Of a stretch of 64,000 nt of DNA, positions 24,017-36,104 are shown one piece after another; position 1 is the stretch's first letter; each line of letters starts with the position of its first letter. Source of the DNA: Larimichthys crocea (lineage: Eukaryota; Chordata; Actinopteri; Sciaenidae); the NCBI RefSeq assembly GCF_000972845.2, contig NC_040021.1, positions 12,614,908 to 12,678,907 of the forward strand. Direction: 5' to 3'. A program made the position numbers and the translations under genes. Below the pieces are notes generated by a model that was not told the DNA's origin, did not search any database, and saw nothing but the letters and a program-made list of their open reading frames with translations.

Positions 24017-25765
24017 CTGTTAAGCGTAAGCACAGATACACATTTACAGCATCGCACAGTAGGTGACGGCTAATAGAATGATACAAACTGTTACCAGACA
24101 AGGAAAACCACACACAATAAAAAAACAAACAAATACAGTTTCAAGTCACATTAATCAACTCAATCTTTCAGTATAGCAGAAGGCAGGATGATTGGCAGCA
24201 GTAAGTACCACAGTAGGAAATGCCAAAGAAGAAGAAGCAAGGGTAAAATAAAACCTGAACAAATCCAAGGGAGAGTACGGAGGAGACAGAAGACAGAAGA
24301 TGTGTACGCTCTAAGCTGTTCATTATTTTGGCAGCAGAAAGTCATTTGCAAGCCACAGTGCAGATGGAGAAAGTGTAGAGCAAGACTGAAGAGCAACATG
24401 ATAAACTGCATGCCAGCGAGACGGCACCTCTTTGTAACCATGTGTTTGTGTGTGTGTGTGTCTAGGAGCATGCGGATGCAGGCGTTTCCTATATGACCAA
24501 GGGAGAGCGTGTGTGCATAAGTGTTGGCGTGGGATTAGCATGGTTCCCCCTAGTCTCAACAGGGTCGTGCCGCTACAGATGTTCGCTCTCTGCTGCAACT
24601 CATTACCATAGTAAACAGGTGCCTCTGTGTATGTGTGTGTGTGTGTGAGCAAAAGACAGACAACAAGTCTTGATATTTACAACCATGTGCATGTGTGCAC
24701 TTGCTCAAGTGTGAATGTATGTGTGGGAGTGTCTGCATGTTCCCCGTGCACATATTAATGTGCCAGCGAGTGGTAGTGGCAGCAGCTGAAAACAGCTTTT
24801 ATTCCGGAGGCGCTCTGAGAGCAGACACTTCGCATTTACTGCCTGATTCATCTGGGGTTGTGTGTGCGTGTGCGCGTTTGTACGTATGTGAGTGCGAGTC
24901 AGAATGCTTCAGCACAAAATATACATGAACACACTTCCCAGGCTTCCCCCCGGGGTGTGTTTGTACATGGTTGTGTGTGCCTGCGTGTAAATATGTGTGG
25001 ATATTTGTCTGTAAAGGCCGACACTAAGCTCTAACACAGGCTTTCCTGTTGCTGCTTCCTCCTCATCATCATCTACTTTCTTATTCCCTTCAGGCTCCCC
25101 CGCCCCCTACCCCCTCTGCGTTCATCCTTATCCTCTCTTCCTTCCTCCTCATCGCTTCACTATGTACGGAAGTTCACCCCGAGGGGAGGGGTGGTGGTGG
25201 GGGAGAACAAAACTAGGAGAGACAGAAGGAGAGGCAGAGAGAGAGAGAGAGGGAGAGAGAGAGAGACGTAGGTGATTTTAACCTGTAACAGAGAAAATGC
25301 CTGAGGCTGTTTGAATACCATGGGACAGACAGCGATCCTTTGATATGGAGTGTGTGTGTGTGTTGACTGCACATCCATGTCTCCTCTACTTCTTGGTGTT
25401 TTCCATCAGGCCCATAATGGGGGAGGGAAATAATAAGCATCGCTACAAAGTGAACATTTCCCAAGCAATGTAGTGTCACCAAACTGACAAGTGGCTCTCT
25501 TCACCACTCTCAATGCCTCGCTAACGGGTACAGCAGAGACATATGGATGAAGAGCCGGAGAAAATCCTTGTTTTGTTCAACCAAGAGACCAAACAAACCC
25601 CAAAGATATTCAGCTAGAACTGTTGGAGAAAAGGAGAAGGCAGCAAATCATCCGCCTTTAATCTATAATCTGTACGCCCGGCTGAACTGGGTGGACAGGA
25701 GGAAGATGGAGGAGAGAGGTTGGAACGACAGCTGAAAGATGGTGCGAGATGTGTTGACGACGTAC
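24017..25765 (-). other. nbas: nbas intron e13-e14 (1.7 kb)
   Basis: Rich in short GT tracts (24445-24460, 24630-24650) and a GA tract (25225-25266). No element or gene that I recognise. Confidence 0.55.
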
Positions 25766-25828
25766 CTGAGATGCTTCTCAAGTTTGTCCACCTGATCGTG
25801 GAGGGATGCCGTGATGTCCGTGTCTGGT
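25766..25828 (-). CDS. nbas: nbas exon e13 (smallest exon)
   Basis: The 63-nt exon has one base completing Gly, 20 codons, and two bases of a Ser codon. The acceptor is cctgcag before ACCAGAC; the donor CTCAG|gtacgt is near consensus. It encodes PDTDITASLHDQVDKLEKHL, equivalent to the NBAS stretch that ends with a D-x-V-D-x-L-E helix. It is short, but phase and motif fit exactly between e12 and e14. Its length is a multiple of three, so skipping would stay in frame. Confidence 0.92.
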
Positions 25829-26112
25829 CTGCAGGATGATAAAAGCGCTGGTTATTTTGTGTTTGTTTCATCAAAACAAAAAAAGTAGAACATTAAGTAG
25901 ATTTTTTTTTGCATAATAAAGTGTGTGCACAGCTTCTGTGTGTGTATCCGTACGCAGAGTTATGTGTGGGCGTGTTTGGCCTACCACTGTGAGGTTGTAC
26001 TGAATCCCCACTAAAAATAAAACCCCATGATGCTTTGCCTTGAGGCAAAGGATTCTGGGTCAGGCTGGCCTGTCCCCCACTAGAGTACTGACCCTGATGA
26101 AACAACCTTCTA

Positions 26113-26115
<3 letters not shown>

Positions 26116-26169
<54 letters not shown>
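26116..26169. repeat. (GT)n microsatellite, 54 bp
   Basis: Nearly pure GT array, among the longest in the window. Confidence 0.95.
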
Positions 26170-26175
<6 letters not shown>

Positions 26176-28530
26176 ACCAGCATGGTAGTGAGTATGTTTT
26201 ATATCAAGACACCATCTCACTGTTTTTACACACACACACTAACTCTTGACCTATCAATCCACTTCTCTGCATCCTGAGCAGGCTGCTTCACCTCCTTTTT
26301 AATATCCTTTTCTCCCTCATTCTACTTCTCTCCCTTTCTCACCATATAATCCCCCCGCCCATTTCCCACTCTCTAAGGGTGAATGCACATTACATTCTTC
26401 TGAGCAGATTTAGACCTAATTAAGCTGTCTGGCAAAAAAAAATAAAAATCGGAAAATTGGGCTGAAACTACGAACTCATGGTTTCTCTCCTTGCTTGCAA
26501 ATCTGTAATATTCTACGCTGGGGTGGCAATTTTGGAGCTTAGTAAGTCAGAGAAATCACTCCTGGGAGAAAAATGAAGGTGAAGGCAGCGCATATACAGT
26601 GGAGCTTTGCAGCATTGCTAATCCAAACACTGCAGGAAGGAGCCCAGACTGGGAAATGCTTGGCATGAAATGCAGTACTGATTTAGAAGGAAAATACGAG
26701 CATTATATACCTTCAAATATTTACAGAGAATAGTTTATATGTGCAGTTGCTAAACTGCAACAGCGATAGCACAATGTTTGTGCCTGTTTGTGCCTGTGCC
26801 TGGTGGAGTACACAAGTTTAACATGAAGAATATGACACAGGATGTATCTAAAAACGGACACATTTGAGTCTGTAAATGTGTTCAGTGAGATAAACTGCAC
26901 TTCCTTTCTTGGTTTGAATCAGATCTCGCAAAACATTTTACCGCATGTCCATCTCTGCTCTTACGTCCATCTCCTATTCCACTGCTCATGCTCTACGCCT
27001 AACTAGGATTAAGTTTCCTTTGGTGTCAATACTTTCATATGGATTTTTTATTTTAATTTTTTTGGGGTAGAAAGTAGTGCTGATAAAAACTGGTGCTGGC
27101 AAGATCTAGACATTGTTTCTGGAAAATGCTAAAAACCTGTAATTTCTCAAGCGCCCACTTGAGACTACAGAAGTGAGTTAATTTCACAGCCTGGTTCAGG
27201 CAACAGTTTTGGTCTCTAAAGCTAATTTCCCCTTTCATAGCTACTGTCATTTTTTTTTAACTCACCCGTTTAAATGATATTAAGGCTTAAAGTTGCGCGT
27301 AATTAACAGCGCCGCTGCTTGGTCGAAAGGTAAGTCTGGTTACGCATTGCTTATTAGAGCACCCAGGTGTCATTCGGCCGACCTCAGGTCTGTCGATCAT
27401 CCACGTCGTTGCCGATATTTAGATTAACTGGGAGGCGGAAGAAGTAAAGCAGCGCTTCGGAAACCTACAGGTGACGTCACACTCAGGCTCTGTCCATTCT
27501 TTGTCACTGGGAAAGACATTGTGCTCCTGAGACTGTCATAAATGTAGTAGTGTAGTAGATTTGTTGCCATTTTGTTTTCTAACATCGTTTTCTCATTACA
27601 TGAACGTAAGAAGACGAACAGAAGAGAGAGTCTACATTATGCAAGAGCGACAAAACTAATTCGTAGATGATTCACTTAAAGCTGCAGAGCAACTTAAAAA
27701 TGGCACCATTGGCTGCCTGCATTAAACTGGTTCAGTTTGGTTCAACCCTGGGGAGAGATTTGCCTGCTCTCAAGCAATACCATAATATCTTGTTTCAGTG
27801 CAATTACCCCCTGCTGCAAGCGCGCAGTGGAAATGTATACAATCACAGCGCAGCACAGCTAAGCAAGCTATCTGAGTTGGTTAAAAAAGGACACAAAAGG
27901 CCACTGTGAAGAAGTAGGCTGCTTCAATGCAGCCAACAGACAAGAAAAAAAAGCCTTCCTTATAGTAGTAATTCAATTTTCCAATTACGGTGCAAGCAGG
28001 AAGGATAATCCATCTGAGAAGGAGTCATTGTAACTCATTTAAACTACTCTGACACTCTACAGGTCCATTTTATCAACAATTTACTCTTTTGTACTCCTGC
28101 TTTTTTCCTCTCAGTCTTTTATTATCACTCACTCTCCTTCAAATGCACTGCATACCCACACAGCCTCATGGGAGACTTAAAGGACAGGCCCTCTTGCCAT
28201 ATGAAATAAAACGCATTACAGGAGAGGTGGGGGGAAAGAGAGAGGCAGAGGCAGAAATAGTAGGAGGTAGAAAATATTGTATAGACCGTAGCTTGCCTAA
28301 CTGATGGCTCCTTGGAGTCGGAGTTAAGCATGAAAGAGAGAGGAGGAGGAAAAGAAAGGTTCAAAGGGAGCGGGACAGAAACAGAGGTGGTAGTTAGGTT
28401 TATTGATAGGCCCTGAGAGAGCGTTAGTGGAAAGGTGGAGGGAATGGAGAGAGGTGGGGTAGTACTAACGTATTCTGGTGGAGTGCTTCAGCATCTTTGT
28501 ATCACGGTTTACATCATCTATAAATGAACC

Positions 28531-28534
<4 letters not shown>

Positions 28535-28566
<32 letters not shown>
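28535..28566. repeat. (GT)n microsatellite beside e12 donor
   Basis: GT array ending about 17 bp from the e12 donor (28583). Read on the gene strand it is a CA tract just inside the intron, a position where CA repeats are known to influence splicing in some genes. Confidence 0.9.
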
Positions 28567-28569
<3 letters not shown>

Positions 28570-28582
28570 TTGTTTGTCTGAC

Positions 28583-28716
28583 CCGTAGCCCCTCTGCGGC
28601 AGACACTCCAGGATGTCGTAACAGAGGCTGAGCTGGTCATCTCTCTCACAGCTGTAGATGCACTCCAGAGCGACCGACATCAGCTGGTCTGGGTCCCCGA
28701 TGATCTTCTGCTGGCA
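28583..28716 (-). CDS. nbas: nbas exon e12
   Basis: The exon has 134 nt, phase 0 at its start, ending with two bases of a Gly codon. The acceptor is cctccag before TGCCAG; the donor is TACGG|gtcaga, a weaker gtcaga type. It encodes CQQKIIGDPDQLMSVALECI, then YSCERDDQLSLCYDILECLP and QRGY, closely matching NBAS. Long GT microsatellites sit on both sides (28535-28566 and 28733-28760), so length polymorphism lies close to both splice sites. Confidence 0.95.
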
Positions 28717-28729
28717 CTGGAGGAGAGGA

Positions 28730-28764
<35 letters not shown>

Positions 28765-29076
28765 TGTATCAGGGCATGATTGACCTTTTTCATACATTCA
28801 CAACAGGGTTCTGTATTTCTTTTCCCTTTGTGTGTGTGTGTGTGTGTGTGTGTGTGAGCGCATGTTTTCTAATAGCCAGGAGACCTGTCCTTGGCTGTGC
28901 CCTTATGGGGTCATAAATATAACATTTACACAGCAAGGATACGATATTGGCCCTGACATGGCACAAATAGTCAGAGAGACGGAGTATGTGTGTGTGTGTG
29001 TGTGTGTTATGGTTACCCAAGTGTGACCCCCCTCCCCCCCATACTTGTGTTTGTGTGTGCGTGTTTGGATGCTTAC
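28717..29076 (-). other. nbas: nbas intron e11-e12 (360 bp), microsatellite-rich
   Basis: Short intron holding three separate GT arrays (28733-28760, 28829-28857, 28986-29008). Nothing else is seen. Confidence 0.8.
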
Positions 29077-29250
29077 GTCAGGTTTGGAGTGCTGGAAGAT
29101 GATGAGGGGCAGGGTGAGGTCTTGCTGGGCCACGCTGACGAGGTACTCTCTGAGAAGAGATTTAGCAGCACCCTCTTCCTGTCCCTCACACCGGTGCAGG
29201 AACGGCACCATCCACTGAAAGCAGTCTTTCACATAGCGCTCGGGCCTGGA
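29077..29250 (-). CDS. nbas: nbas exon e11
   Basis: The exon has 174 nt (58 codons), phase 0 at both ends. The acceptor is attaccag before TCCAGG and the donor CCTGAC|gtaagc. It encodes SRPERYVKDCFQWMVPFLHR, then CEGQEEGAAKSLLREYLVSV and IIFQHSKPD. The QWMVPFLHRCE and IFQHSKPD motifs are characteristic of vertebrate NBAS. Confidence 0.96.
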
Positions 29251-29924
29251 CTGGTAATGGAAAGACATTTACTAGAAGATGAACATGTGGTTTCTTCAGT
29301 GTCCCTTGATCCAAACTCACACCTACAGAATAACCGTTTTTATACTGGACACTATTTCCCATCTTATTCCAAAATACTGACAGAACCTGATCAACTCTGA
29401 CCCAAAACTCAACAAACACTGATTTTCATTTTTTCAACAGTTATTATCTGCGTCTCTGATCTCATAGCTACCCTTGACCGCTAATTTTTCATTACAGTTA
29501 TTTTCTTTTATTACTTAATTTTGGAAAAGTGATATATTGAACTGAAAATTTAAAAATTCAGCAGAGTAAGTAAAGTATCAGCTCTTGCATTTCATAGAAA
29601 TGAATGTTTTCACATGAAATGATTGATACTATTTTGCACCTTTCAAACATTGTTATACTGCAGACGGTCAACCTTTCCTCATACTCTGCTCAGTCTAACA
29701 CAAAAGTGCTCTTTCGTTTAAATAACACATTGTACATATTTTTACGATATTGTTTCAGATTCTATGCTTGCTTTTTATATTTTTGTCTACTTGTTTGTTA
29801 TGCAGCAAAACCTGAAAAAGCTTTGGCCATAAACATAATAATACAATTATAAGGTGCAAGGCTAAACATAACTGTTAAAATCCAAAGGTTCTCAAAAATC
29901 CAATGAGAAGTCTCACTATAGGAG

Positions 29925-30180
29925 GCATCCATCCATTATCTGTAATCGCTGTAATCTTTATCAGGGTCATGGTGGGACTGGAGCTTATCCCAGCTGACTT
30001 TGGGCGAGAGGCGAGGACAAGTCGCCAGTTCATCACAGGGCACATAGAGACAAACAACCAGTCACACTCACATTCACACCTACAGGCAATTTAGAGTCAC
30101 CAATTACCCTGTTAAGTGCACGTCTTTGGACTGTGGAAGGAAGCCAGAGTTCCCACGCAGACATAGAGAGAACATGCAAC
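29925..30180 (-). mobile_element. SINE-family tail fragment with ATCC end
   Basis: Contains catccatccattatctgtaa at its left end, then cttatcccagctgactttgg, gggcgagaggcgagg, caatttagagtcaccaatta and cccacgcagacatagagaga at the right. This is a very common arrangement in fish genomes. Its right end overlaps in sequence with the left part of 9740-9866, indicating the same family, here lacking the tRNA-like head. The short ATCC repeat at the left is the expected 3' tail. Confidence 0.75.
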
Positions 30181-30946
30181 TATAGGAAACAGCAATAAGT
30201 TCTATGAAAGACAACCGTTTTCTACTGAGTGTAAGTACTCTCAGTACTGCTAGGCAGGTTTCTATTTGTCCGTCTATTATGTATCAGGTAAAGGTAGCAA
30301 GCCTTGTGCCAAGTGTCAAGTTAGCCCAGACGTTATATGCTAGTTCGTGTTATGTGTAGCTGCCACAAAAAAAAGGTAAAATCATCCTGAGTGGAAAACT
30401 TCTCCTGACATCTTTAGAGCAGAAATGAAACGGACAGAGACCTCTGTCAGGAGGGTTAGAAATACAGTGTCACAGAATGTCATGTTAAAAAAAAAAACAC
30501 TCAGCACACAGTACGTGTTTGAAAGAAAAAAAAAAAGAAGAATCAAACACCCTGTGGGAGCACTTCCTTCTTCAAATATATAGATTTATCTGGTCTGTTT
30601 GGATGTTTTTCAGAACAGTGCACAGTACTTAAAGCTGAATTTCCATGAAATCATGCAATTAAGCCTGAACTTGATAGATAATAGCTCCAGTAGGTGGGTT
30701 GTGCTGTGATTCGTGTGGATGCGTGTCAATTCATGCAGGGCTTCGCACCCACCCTGCGACAGCTCTGACTCAGGATATACAGATAAGAGAGCATCCACAG
30801 GAGGAACGGATACAAAAATATATTTAGATGCTAAATGCAAACTTGCACGCCCACACACAAACATTTTACTTGTTGTACTGTGTCTCTGATAAAGGAAGAC
30901 ATCAGACACAGGCAAAGAGGGAGATTTAATCTAGGCGAGTTTGGTA

Positions 30947-30950
<4 letters not shown>

Positions 30951-30992
<42 letters not shown>
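30951..30992. repeat. (AC)n microsatellite
   Basis: Uninterrupted AC array of about 42 bp. Confidence 0.95.
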
Positions 30993-30996
<4 letters not shown>

Positions 30997-31911
30997 CAGA
31001 TAGAGCCCCAAAGGGAGTACCAGTCAAACAGCATGTGTTAGAGCAGTCAACAACATTTGCTGGCTGCCTGCCTGTATGGCAGATCCTACTGGCAGTGGTC
31101 CTCACAGGCTGAAGCTGGCAGTTATTAGCTACAATTTAGAGGACAGCTCATATTATGTACTCCAAGGGGACTTGTAACTGCGGTACCTGCTCCAGACTAG
31201 CCTTCATAGCTCTCTCGCTGCTATTGGATGGAAAGATTACACTATCAAATGTCACGGATTGGAGGAATTAAAAGAAACAGATTTATTGTGAGAGTGCCAT
31301 TAAGAACATCGTGCTGTTTTTTTGTTCTGATTTCTGCTTTTGTTGCCTATTTAAAATGTAATTAGCATACATTATGTTCTTTTAAGTAGCAGTCAAGGAT
31401 TAAAGTAACCTCACTATGGAAATTTAAAATAAAATTTAATTGCAAGGCAAGCTTTCTTTCTTTTTATTGACAATGCACATCCCACACACTGTGAACTAGA
31501 CAAAGCATCATGCGGGTAAGTGCATATTTAACACAGAGAAAAAGCTCTCTGCAGAGACTGTATTGTAACAACTACATAAATATATCTCCAAAAGATGCAA
31601 AACTATAATTATGACAATGACACATCTCCGCAATCTTCATGTTTTGATAGGGTAAGGAGGGACAGTTTCATTTCTTTTCAGTAGCAAGTAGATGTCTCAT
31701 ACCTACATCATTTTGGCTGCGATAAGGCGACATCAGCACATGCCAAGTGAAAACAACACCTTGTAATTTAATCAGACTTCCTTCATTAATTTTATGATAT
31801 GAAGAATATATGAATTTCAAACCAATACTCGATTCCGAAACACATCATGGGAAAATGTTCCCGTGAAAATGTGAAGTATAGAAGGTGAAAGGCGCAAATC
31901 ATGTCACTTAC

Positions 31912-32097
31912 ATTTCTCATGAGCAGGCGGAGCTTGTCGATGTCACTTAGCTGCTGCAAATCTTTAAGTGTCAGACTCAATTCACATGATGTCTCATACA
32001 CCAGCGTTTCCATGGTTACCATGTCATCACACAAGAGCTCGAGCCCTGGGATCTCTCGCTCCTTCCCCAGACGTACAAGCGACAGGGCGCAGTCCAC
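31912..32097 (-). CDS. nbas: nbas exon e10
   Basis: The exon has 186 nt (62 codons), phase 0 at both ends. The acceptor is ccaccag before GTGGAC and the donor AGAAAT|gtaagt. It encodes VDCALSLVRLGKEREIPGLE, then LLCDDMVTMETLVYETSCEL and SLTLKDLQQLSDIDKLRLLM. This is the Leu-rich helical stretch of the Sec39-type region, with strong similarity to human NBAS. Confidence 0.96.
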
Positions 32098-32309
32098 CTG
32101 GTGGACAAAAAGGAATGCCAGTGAGAGAGGAAACAAGGAGACGAAGAAGAAGCCAGCATGAAAAAATGCTCCGACTAAACAGTCATCATATATATCATTA
32201 GCCAGATTCATATATTCCTAAAAAGGAGAATCTTACAATGGATGAGAACATGCTATACAAGTTCTGCCAAACTGTTACAGTACTGAACAAAGTAAAATTG
32301 GGACAATGA

Positions 32310-32650
32310 TGATGGCACTAGATGAAAAGTCAGGGCATCGCAAAGTATGACAGTATTACAGTACAGACACCATGATTGCGCACACGAAAATACATTGAAA
32401 TCCATCCAACAGTGACATTTGATGTTGAAGCAAAAGCTTCTGGAAGTCAGGGGATCAAGTCAGAAGGCTTCATCCTCTGGGGAACATGAACATCAGAACC
32501 AAAGTTATTGCCAATCCATCTTGTAGATATTGAGACGTTACACTGGATACAGAAAAACTTGGATGGTAAATAAAAGGTCATTAGGATTCATCCTGTGGGC
32601 ACCACAGATATTTGTGTGTCTGTGAACCTTCATGGAAATCTATCCAGGAG
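32310..32650. repeat. degenerate interspersed repeat (CATGGCAATCCATCC-type)
   Basis: Contains degenerate, repeated phrases such as gatgaaaagtcagggcatcg, ttcatcctctggggaacatg and catggaaatctatccagg. These resemble a widespread fish repeat made of two or more similar modules. Another copy is at about 57160-57800. The class is not known to me. Confidence 0.55.
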
Positions 32651-32682
32651 CTTCATGGCAAAACATGGTGGACTCTGGACTG

Positions 32683-32897
32683 TACTTATATCGCACCTTT
32701 CTGGTCTTCTTCACACACTGGCATGGCATCGGCTGTCATGCAAGGTGCCAAATGTTCATCAGTTTTACGAGATAACTATGAACTGTGCAGCCTTTGGGAG
32801 CAATTTGGGGTTCAGTATCTTGCCCAAAGACACTTCAACAAAAAAACTGGCGGAGTCGGGGATGAAACTCTACCTCTACCGGCCACAGCCGCCCTAT
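32683..32897 (-). mobile_element. SINE-like element (same family as 16366-16614)
   Basis: Begins at the left with ctgtacttatatcgcacctt and contains caatttggggttcagtatct and cttgcccaaagacacttcaa. It ends at the right with ggccacagccgccc, which on the minus strand is the start of the tRNA-like head. It is therefore oriented with nbas, and more complete than the 16.4 kb copy. Confidence 0.68.
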
Positions 32898-33787
32898 AGG
32901 TGAGCAACTATTGGTAGGCATTTTAGGGTAAGTTGACCAATGTTACAATCAACAAAAAAACCTCATCAAAGCAATGATGGATGATGAAATAATCCCCCTC
33001 TACTTAAACAAACTCCAGAGGGTGGAAGACATAACATGAAGAGTGTATACTCAAACTTAAAGCAGTTCAGAGGCATTGTAGAAATACAACTTTTGTGAAA
33101 TGTTTAATCTTTATTATGTGACGTTTGCTGAATTGTCCTTGCGGCTGTGGCTTTGTAGTGATGTTGTATTGCACTGTATTGCTATATACATGTTCTCGTA
33201 TCTGGTGCCTTGTACCTTTCCACCTTGTAACAATCCAGTTACCCCAGTCAAAGTAACTTGTTCAGCAGGTGAAGGAAGAGGCTGTTTACAGCAGGGCGCC
33301 GCGGCATTGATGAAGTGTTGCTGAGGTCACAGAACTGGGACGTGAACAAAACAACAATATCCCAACTAATGTGAGACCAAATAATACCGGTCAGTCATTA
33401 CTAATATCCAATCATTAGTCGTTAGACAATAAAACAGGGAGGATTTGGGCTTCCTGCTGCTCCGATCGATGAAATTCTATCCAGAAGAGCAACCAATCAA
33501 TATCCGACCACCTATATGCTGTGCAGCACGCCCAGCCAATCGATGATCAGCCACCTGTGGACACTAGCCAATCAATAGCAGATGCCGCTGGGCCCTGTAG
33601 CGATGATTGCTTTCTCTCCACCTTTTGAAGAAGGAGAGGCCTTTAGCACAGCAGCAGTTAACGCAGCATCTTTCACATGCACGTACACACACACACACAC
33701 ACACACATGCAGGGTCCACAACCTTGTCATCTTTAGCTTATCTCAACACATTTCTTGCTGAATAAATTATTGCTCACCTTCATTTAT

Positions 33788-33790
<3 letters not shown>

Positions 33791-33838
<48 letters not shown>
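33791..33838. repeat. (AC)n microsatellite, 48 bp
   Basis: Uninterrupted AC array; a second shorter one lies at 33687-33708. Confidence 0.95.
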
Positions 33839-33841
<3 letters not shown>

Positions 33842-35950
33842 CGAGCGAGAACCCAAATCACCTTGAGTCAGAGCCTGAGCAATTAGGTACTACAAGAGAG
33901 AGAAGTCTATTGATCTAACTGTGAGTGAAGATCCTCCCTGTTCGCTCCACACCTCCCTCCTTCTCTCTTTCCATGCTCTCAGGAGATAGATTCCCAAGCT
34001 AACCACAGACAATTCAGTTGTAAAAATCTCACACTTTTTAATTACGCCCTCCCCTCATCATTCTCTTCACTGTAACACAACAAGTACCCTGTCTCTTGCT
34101 TTCTCCCCAGCTCAATTTGATCCTTCATTGCCTCTCCTCCCTGTCCAATCTCAGCGTTTTCCTTCAAACATCATTTCCGCATTTTCTCTTTAACTCTGTA
34201 GGTTGTTTTTTTTTAGCGTCTTCTCTCTCTATCCACCTCTTATGAGAAGTCTGTAACAACTACTTGGCCTCGATTTGAACTCTGCAAAATGTGGCCTTTT
34301 GCCTCCTCTGCGTGCCTGTCTCCGCCTCTTGCCTGCTTTCCCAAAGCCTCCCTCTCATCTTGTGCCATTTTGTTGCCAAAGGTGTTTCAAACAACACTTG
34401 TTTTTAATATCCTTTATTTCTACCCTTTCACCCCCTTATAACAAGGTGATTTTCTTTTTCCCACAGAAAGCTCTTTCTGTGAGATTGCTTTGCCTTTTTA
34501 CCTCAACATCTGTTAGCCCTGTCCTCCCCTCTTCCTGTCTGTGTAATACACTCTAACCCAACCAGGGATGTTGCAATGGCCCCAGAATTTATCTCCTTTT
34601 TTTCTTTCTTTTGGTTGCACTTCCATTCTCTGCTCTTTCAAACCCATCTCCCTCTGTGAATCATCTTGTCAATCTTTCCATTCAGCACCACACTTCCTAC
34701 GGGCTCTGTGATCGGTTTAAAAACACTCCAGCTTTCTCTGATGTGGCTCCTTTTAATCAAACCCCATTTTCCTCAATTAAAACACTCTCCCAAGCATAAA
34801 CATGGGCAGATGCGGAATGGGAGGAGGAGTGCAAATAAGAGAGAACAAATGAGGTGAAAAAGTAAGGCGGGCAGGAAGGAGTGAAAAAAGCAAGTGGCAG
34901 AGGAGTTTTTTTAGTGTCTCTCTCTCTCTGCCATGAGTGTGAGTGAGAAAAAAACAACAACAAAAAAACGTGTGAAACAGCAAGAGACAGAGTGTTAGGG
35001 ATGGTCCCGAGAGGCTCAGGGAGTAACATGTGAGAGAACGAAGAGAAGATGAGGTCAAATTAAAAAGGAACGAGGGAGAGAATGAAAGAGAGAGACGCTG
35101 CAAATTCCTAAAGCTTAACAAAGACTTACTATTACACTCAGACTCAAGACTCTAAGTCTCACTTTCTTTCTCTCGAGTGGATGATGAAAGGCACGATTCC
35201 CCAGTTGTCTTCAAAAGTGAGCAATGGACCCCGAAATCTCTTCCCCTACATCCTCCTTACACCCAGTGAAAGGGCCAAAATGGAGAAATGAAGGGGAAAG
35301 ATATGGCTGCACCCTAGTTAGTCCTTTTCACAAAGACAAAGAGAACACCATGACAACCTTGATCCATCATTGTGAAGGAGGTAAAGAGGGGAAAGAGTCG
35401 CGTTGTGGATGGAGTGGGTGGAGAGAGTGGGCAGCTCCAGCCGTTACATCCCATTACTCCACTAAACAAGTCCCATCAAGTTGTATTTTTCAGTTACAGC
35501 AACAGAACGCAGATGACAGAAGCTTTGGTTACTCTTCATTAGAGGTCCATATGGCAAATATGATAATGAATGTCACAGATATGATCAAAGTGACCTTTAC
35601 TGATGGAGGTTGGCAACATCTCTTCTGCAGTCTGAATCCCAGCTCGTCACTCTTTTCTACACCAATCAACTAAAAGAAGTGTGAAGCGGCAATTATCTTT
35701 CAAATTGCCAGATGTCTATTCAGTCCTTCCCGCTGCTGTCCTGCTAAAAGTCCAAATCAAGTAGAAAGATCAGGAAAATGAACCATAGCTGGGTGTGAAA
35801 ATATTTAACGACAATAGACATTTCTACCACTAACAAGGGACAAACAAACTAATTGCAAGGTGAAAGTGACCATTATTCTAAACCATGGCAATCAGCTGTA
35901 ATGTAGGAAAACACCTGCAACAACTTGCAACATAGTTTAAGTGTTTTTAC

Positions 35951-36104
35951 CTGTCTGGACCAGGAGTCGATATCCTTAGCCCTGCTTTGGTACCAGTCGG
36001 TCAGCAGCTCGATGGAGGGTGTCGCTGTGCGGAACCTCAGCAGCTCTGGAGCCTCCTCATACAGGAAACTGTCATCATCGAACAGGTTCTGGTCCAGCAC
36101 GGCT
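35951..36104 (-). CDS. nbas: nbas exon e9 (copy A)
   Basis: The 154-nt exon has one base completing Arg, then 51 codons, ending in phase 0. The acceptor is cttcag before AGCCGTG and the donor AGACAG|gtaaaa. It encodes AVLDQNLFDDDSFLYEEAPE, then LLRFRTATPSIELLTDWYQS and RAKDIDSWSRQ. The FLY..-PELLRFR and DWYQ-RA motifs are diagnostic of NBAS. It joins e10 at SRQ|VDCALSL. Confidence 0.95.

Larger units (their letters stand above)
25829..28582 (-). other. nbas: nbas intron e12-e13 (2.8 kb)
   Basis: Holds the 54-bp GT array at 26116-26169 and the GT array at 28535-28566 close to the e12 donor. The GC-richer stretch 27295-27545, with gtgacgtcac near 27472, resembles a repeated sequence seen in fish, but I cannot place it in a family. 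No gene. Confidence 0.5.
29251..31911 (-). other. nbas: nbas intron e10-e11 (2.7 kb)
   Basis: Contains the SINE-tail fragment at 29925-30180 and an AC array at 30951-30992. The rest is AT-rich without recognisable features. Confidence 0.6.
32098..35950 (-). other. nbas: nbas intron e9-e10 (3.9 kb)
   Basis: Holds an old repeat (32310-32650), a SINE (32683-32897), AC arrays (33687-33708, 33791-33838), C/T-rich sequence (33900-34560), and, from about 34970, the left part of duplicate copy A. A 149-codon open frame at 35224-35673 has no recognisable family, and its counterpart in copy B is broken, so I do not call it a gene. Confidence 0.6.

Noticed and set aside
26116..26169. Regular GT/CA arrays considered as CRISPR or minisatellite structures
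   Set aside because: They are pure dinucleotide arrays without spacers, in a vertebrate intron.
28465..28797. Open frames made of repeated His-Thr or Cys-Val around CA/GT arrays, here and at many other places
   Set aside because: These are translations of dinucleotide repeats, not proteins. Only the embedded e12 bases are coding.
35224..35673. 149-codon open frame on the plus strand in the e9-e10 intron
   Set aside because: No recognisable domain or family, it lies in an nbas intron, and the counterpart in copy B (42547-43006) is split. It looks like a chance frame.
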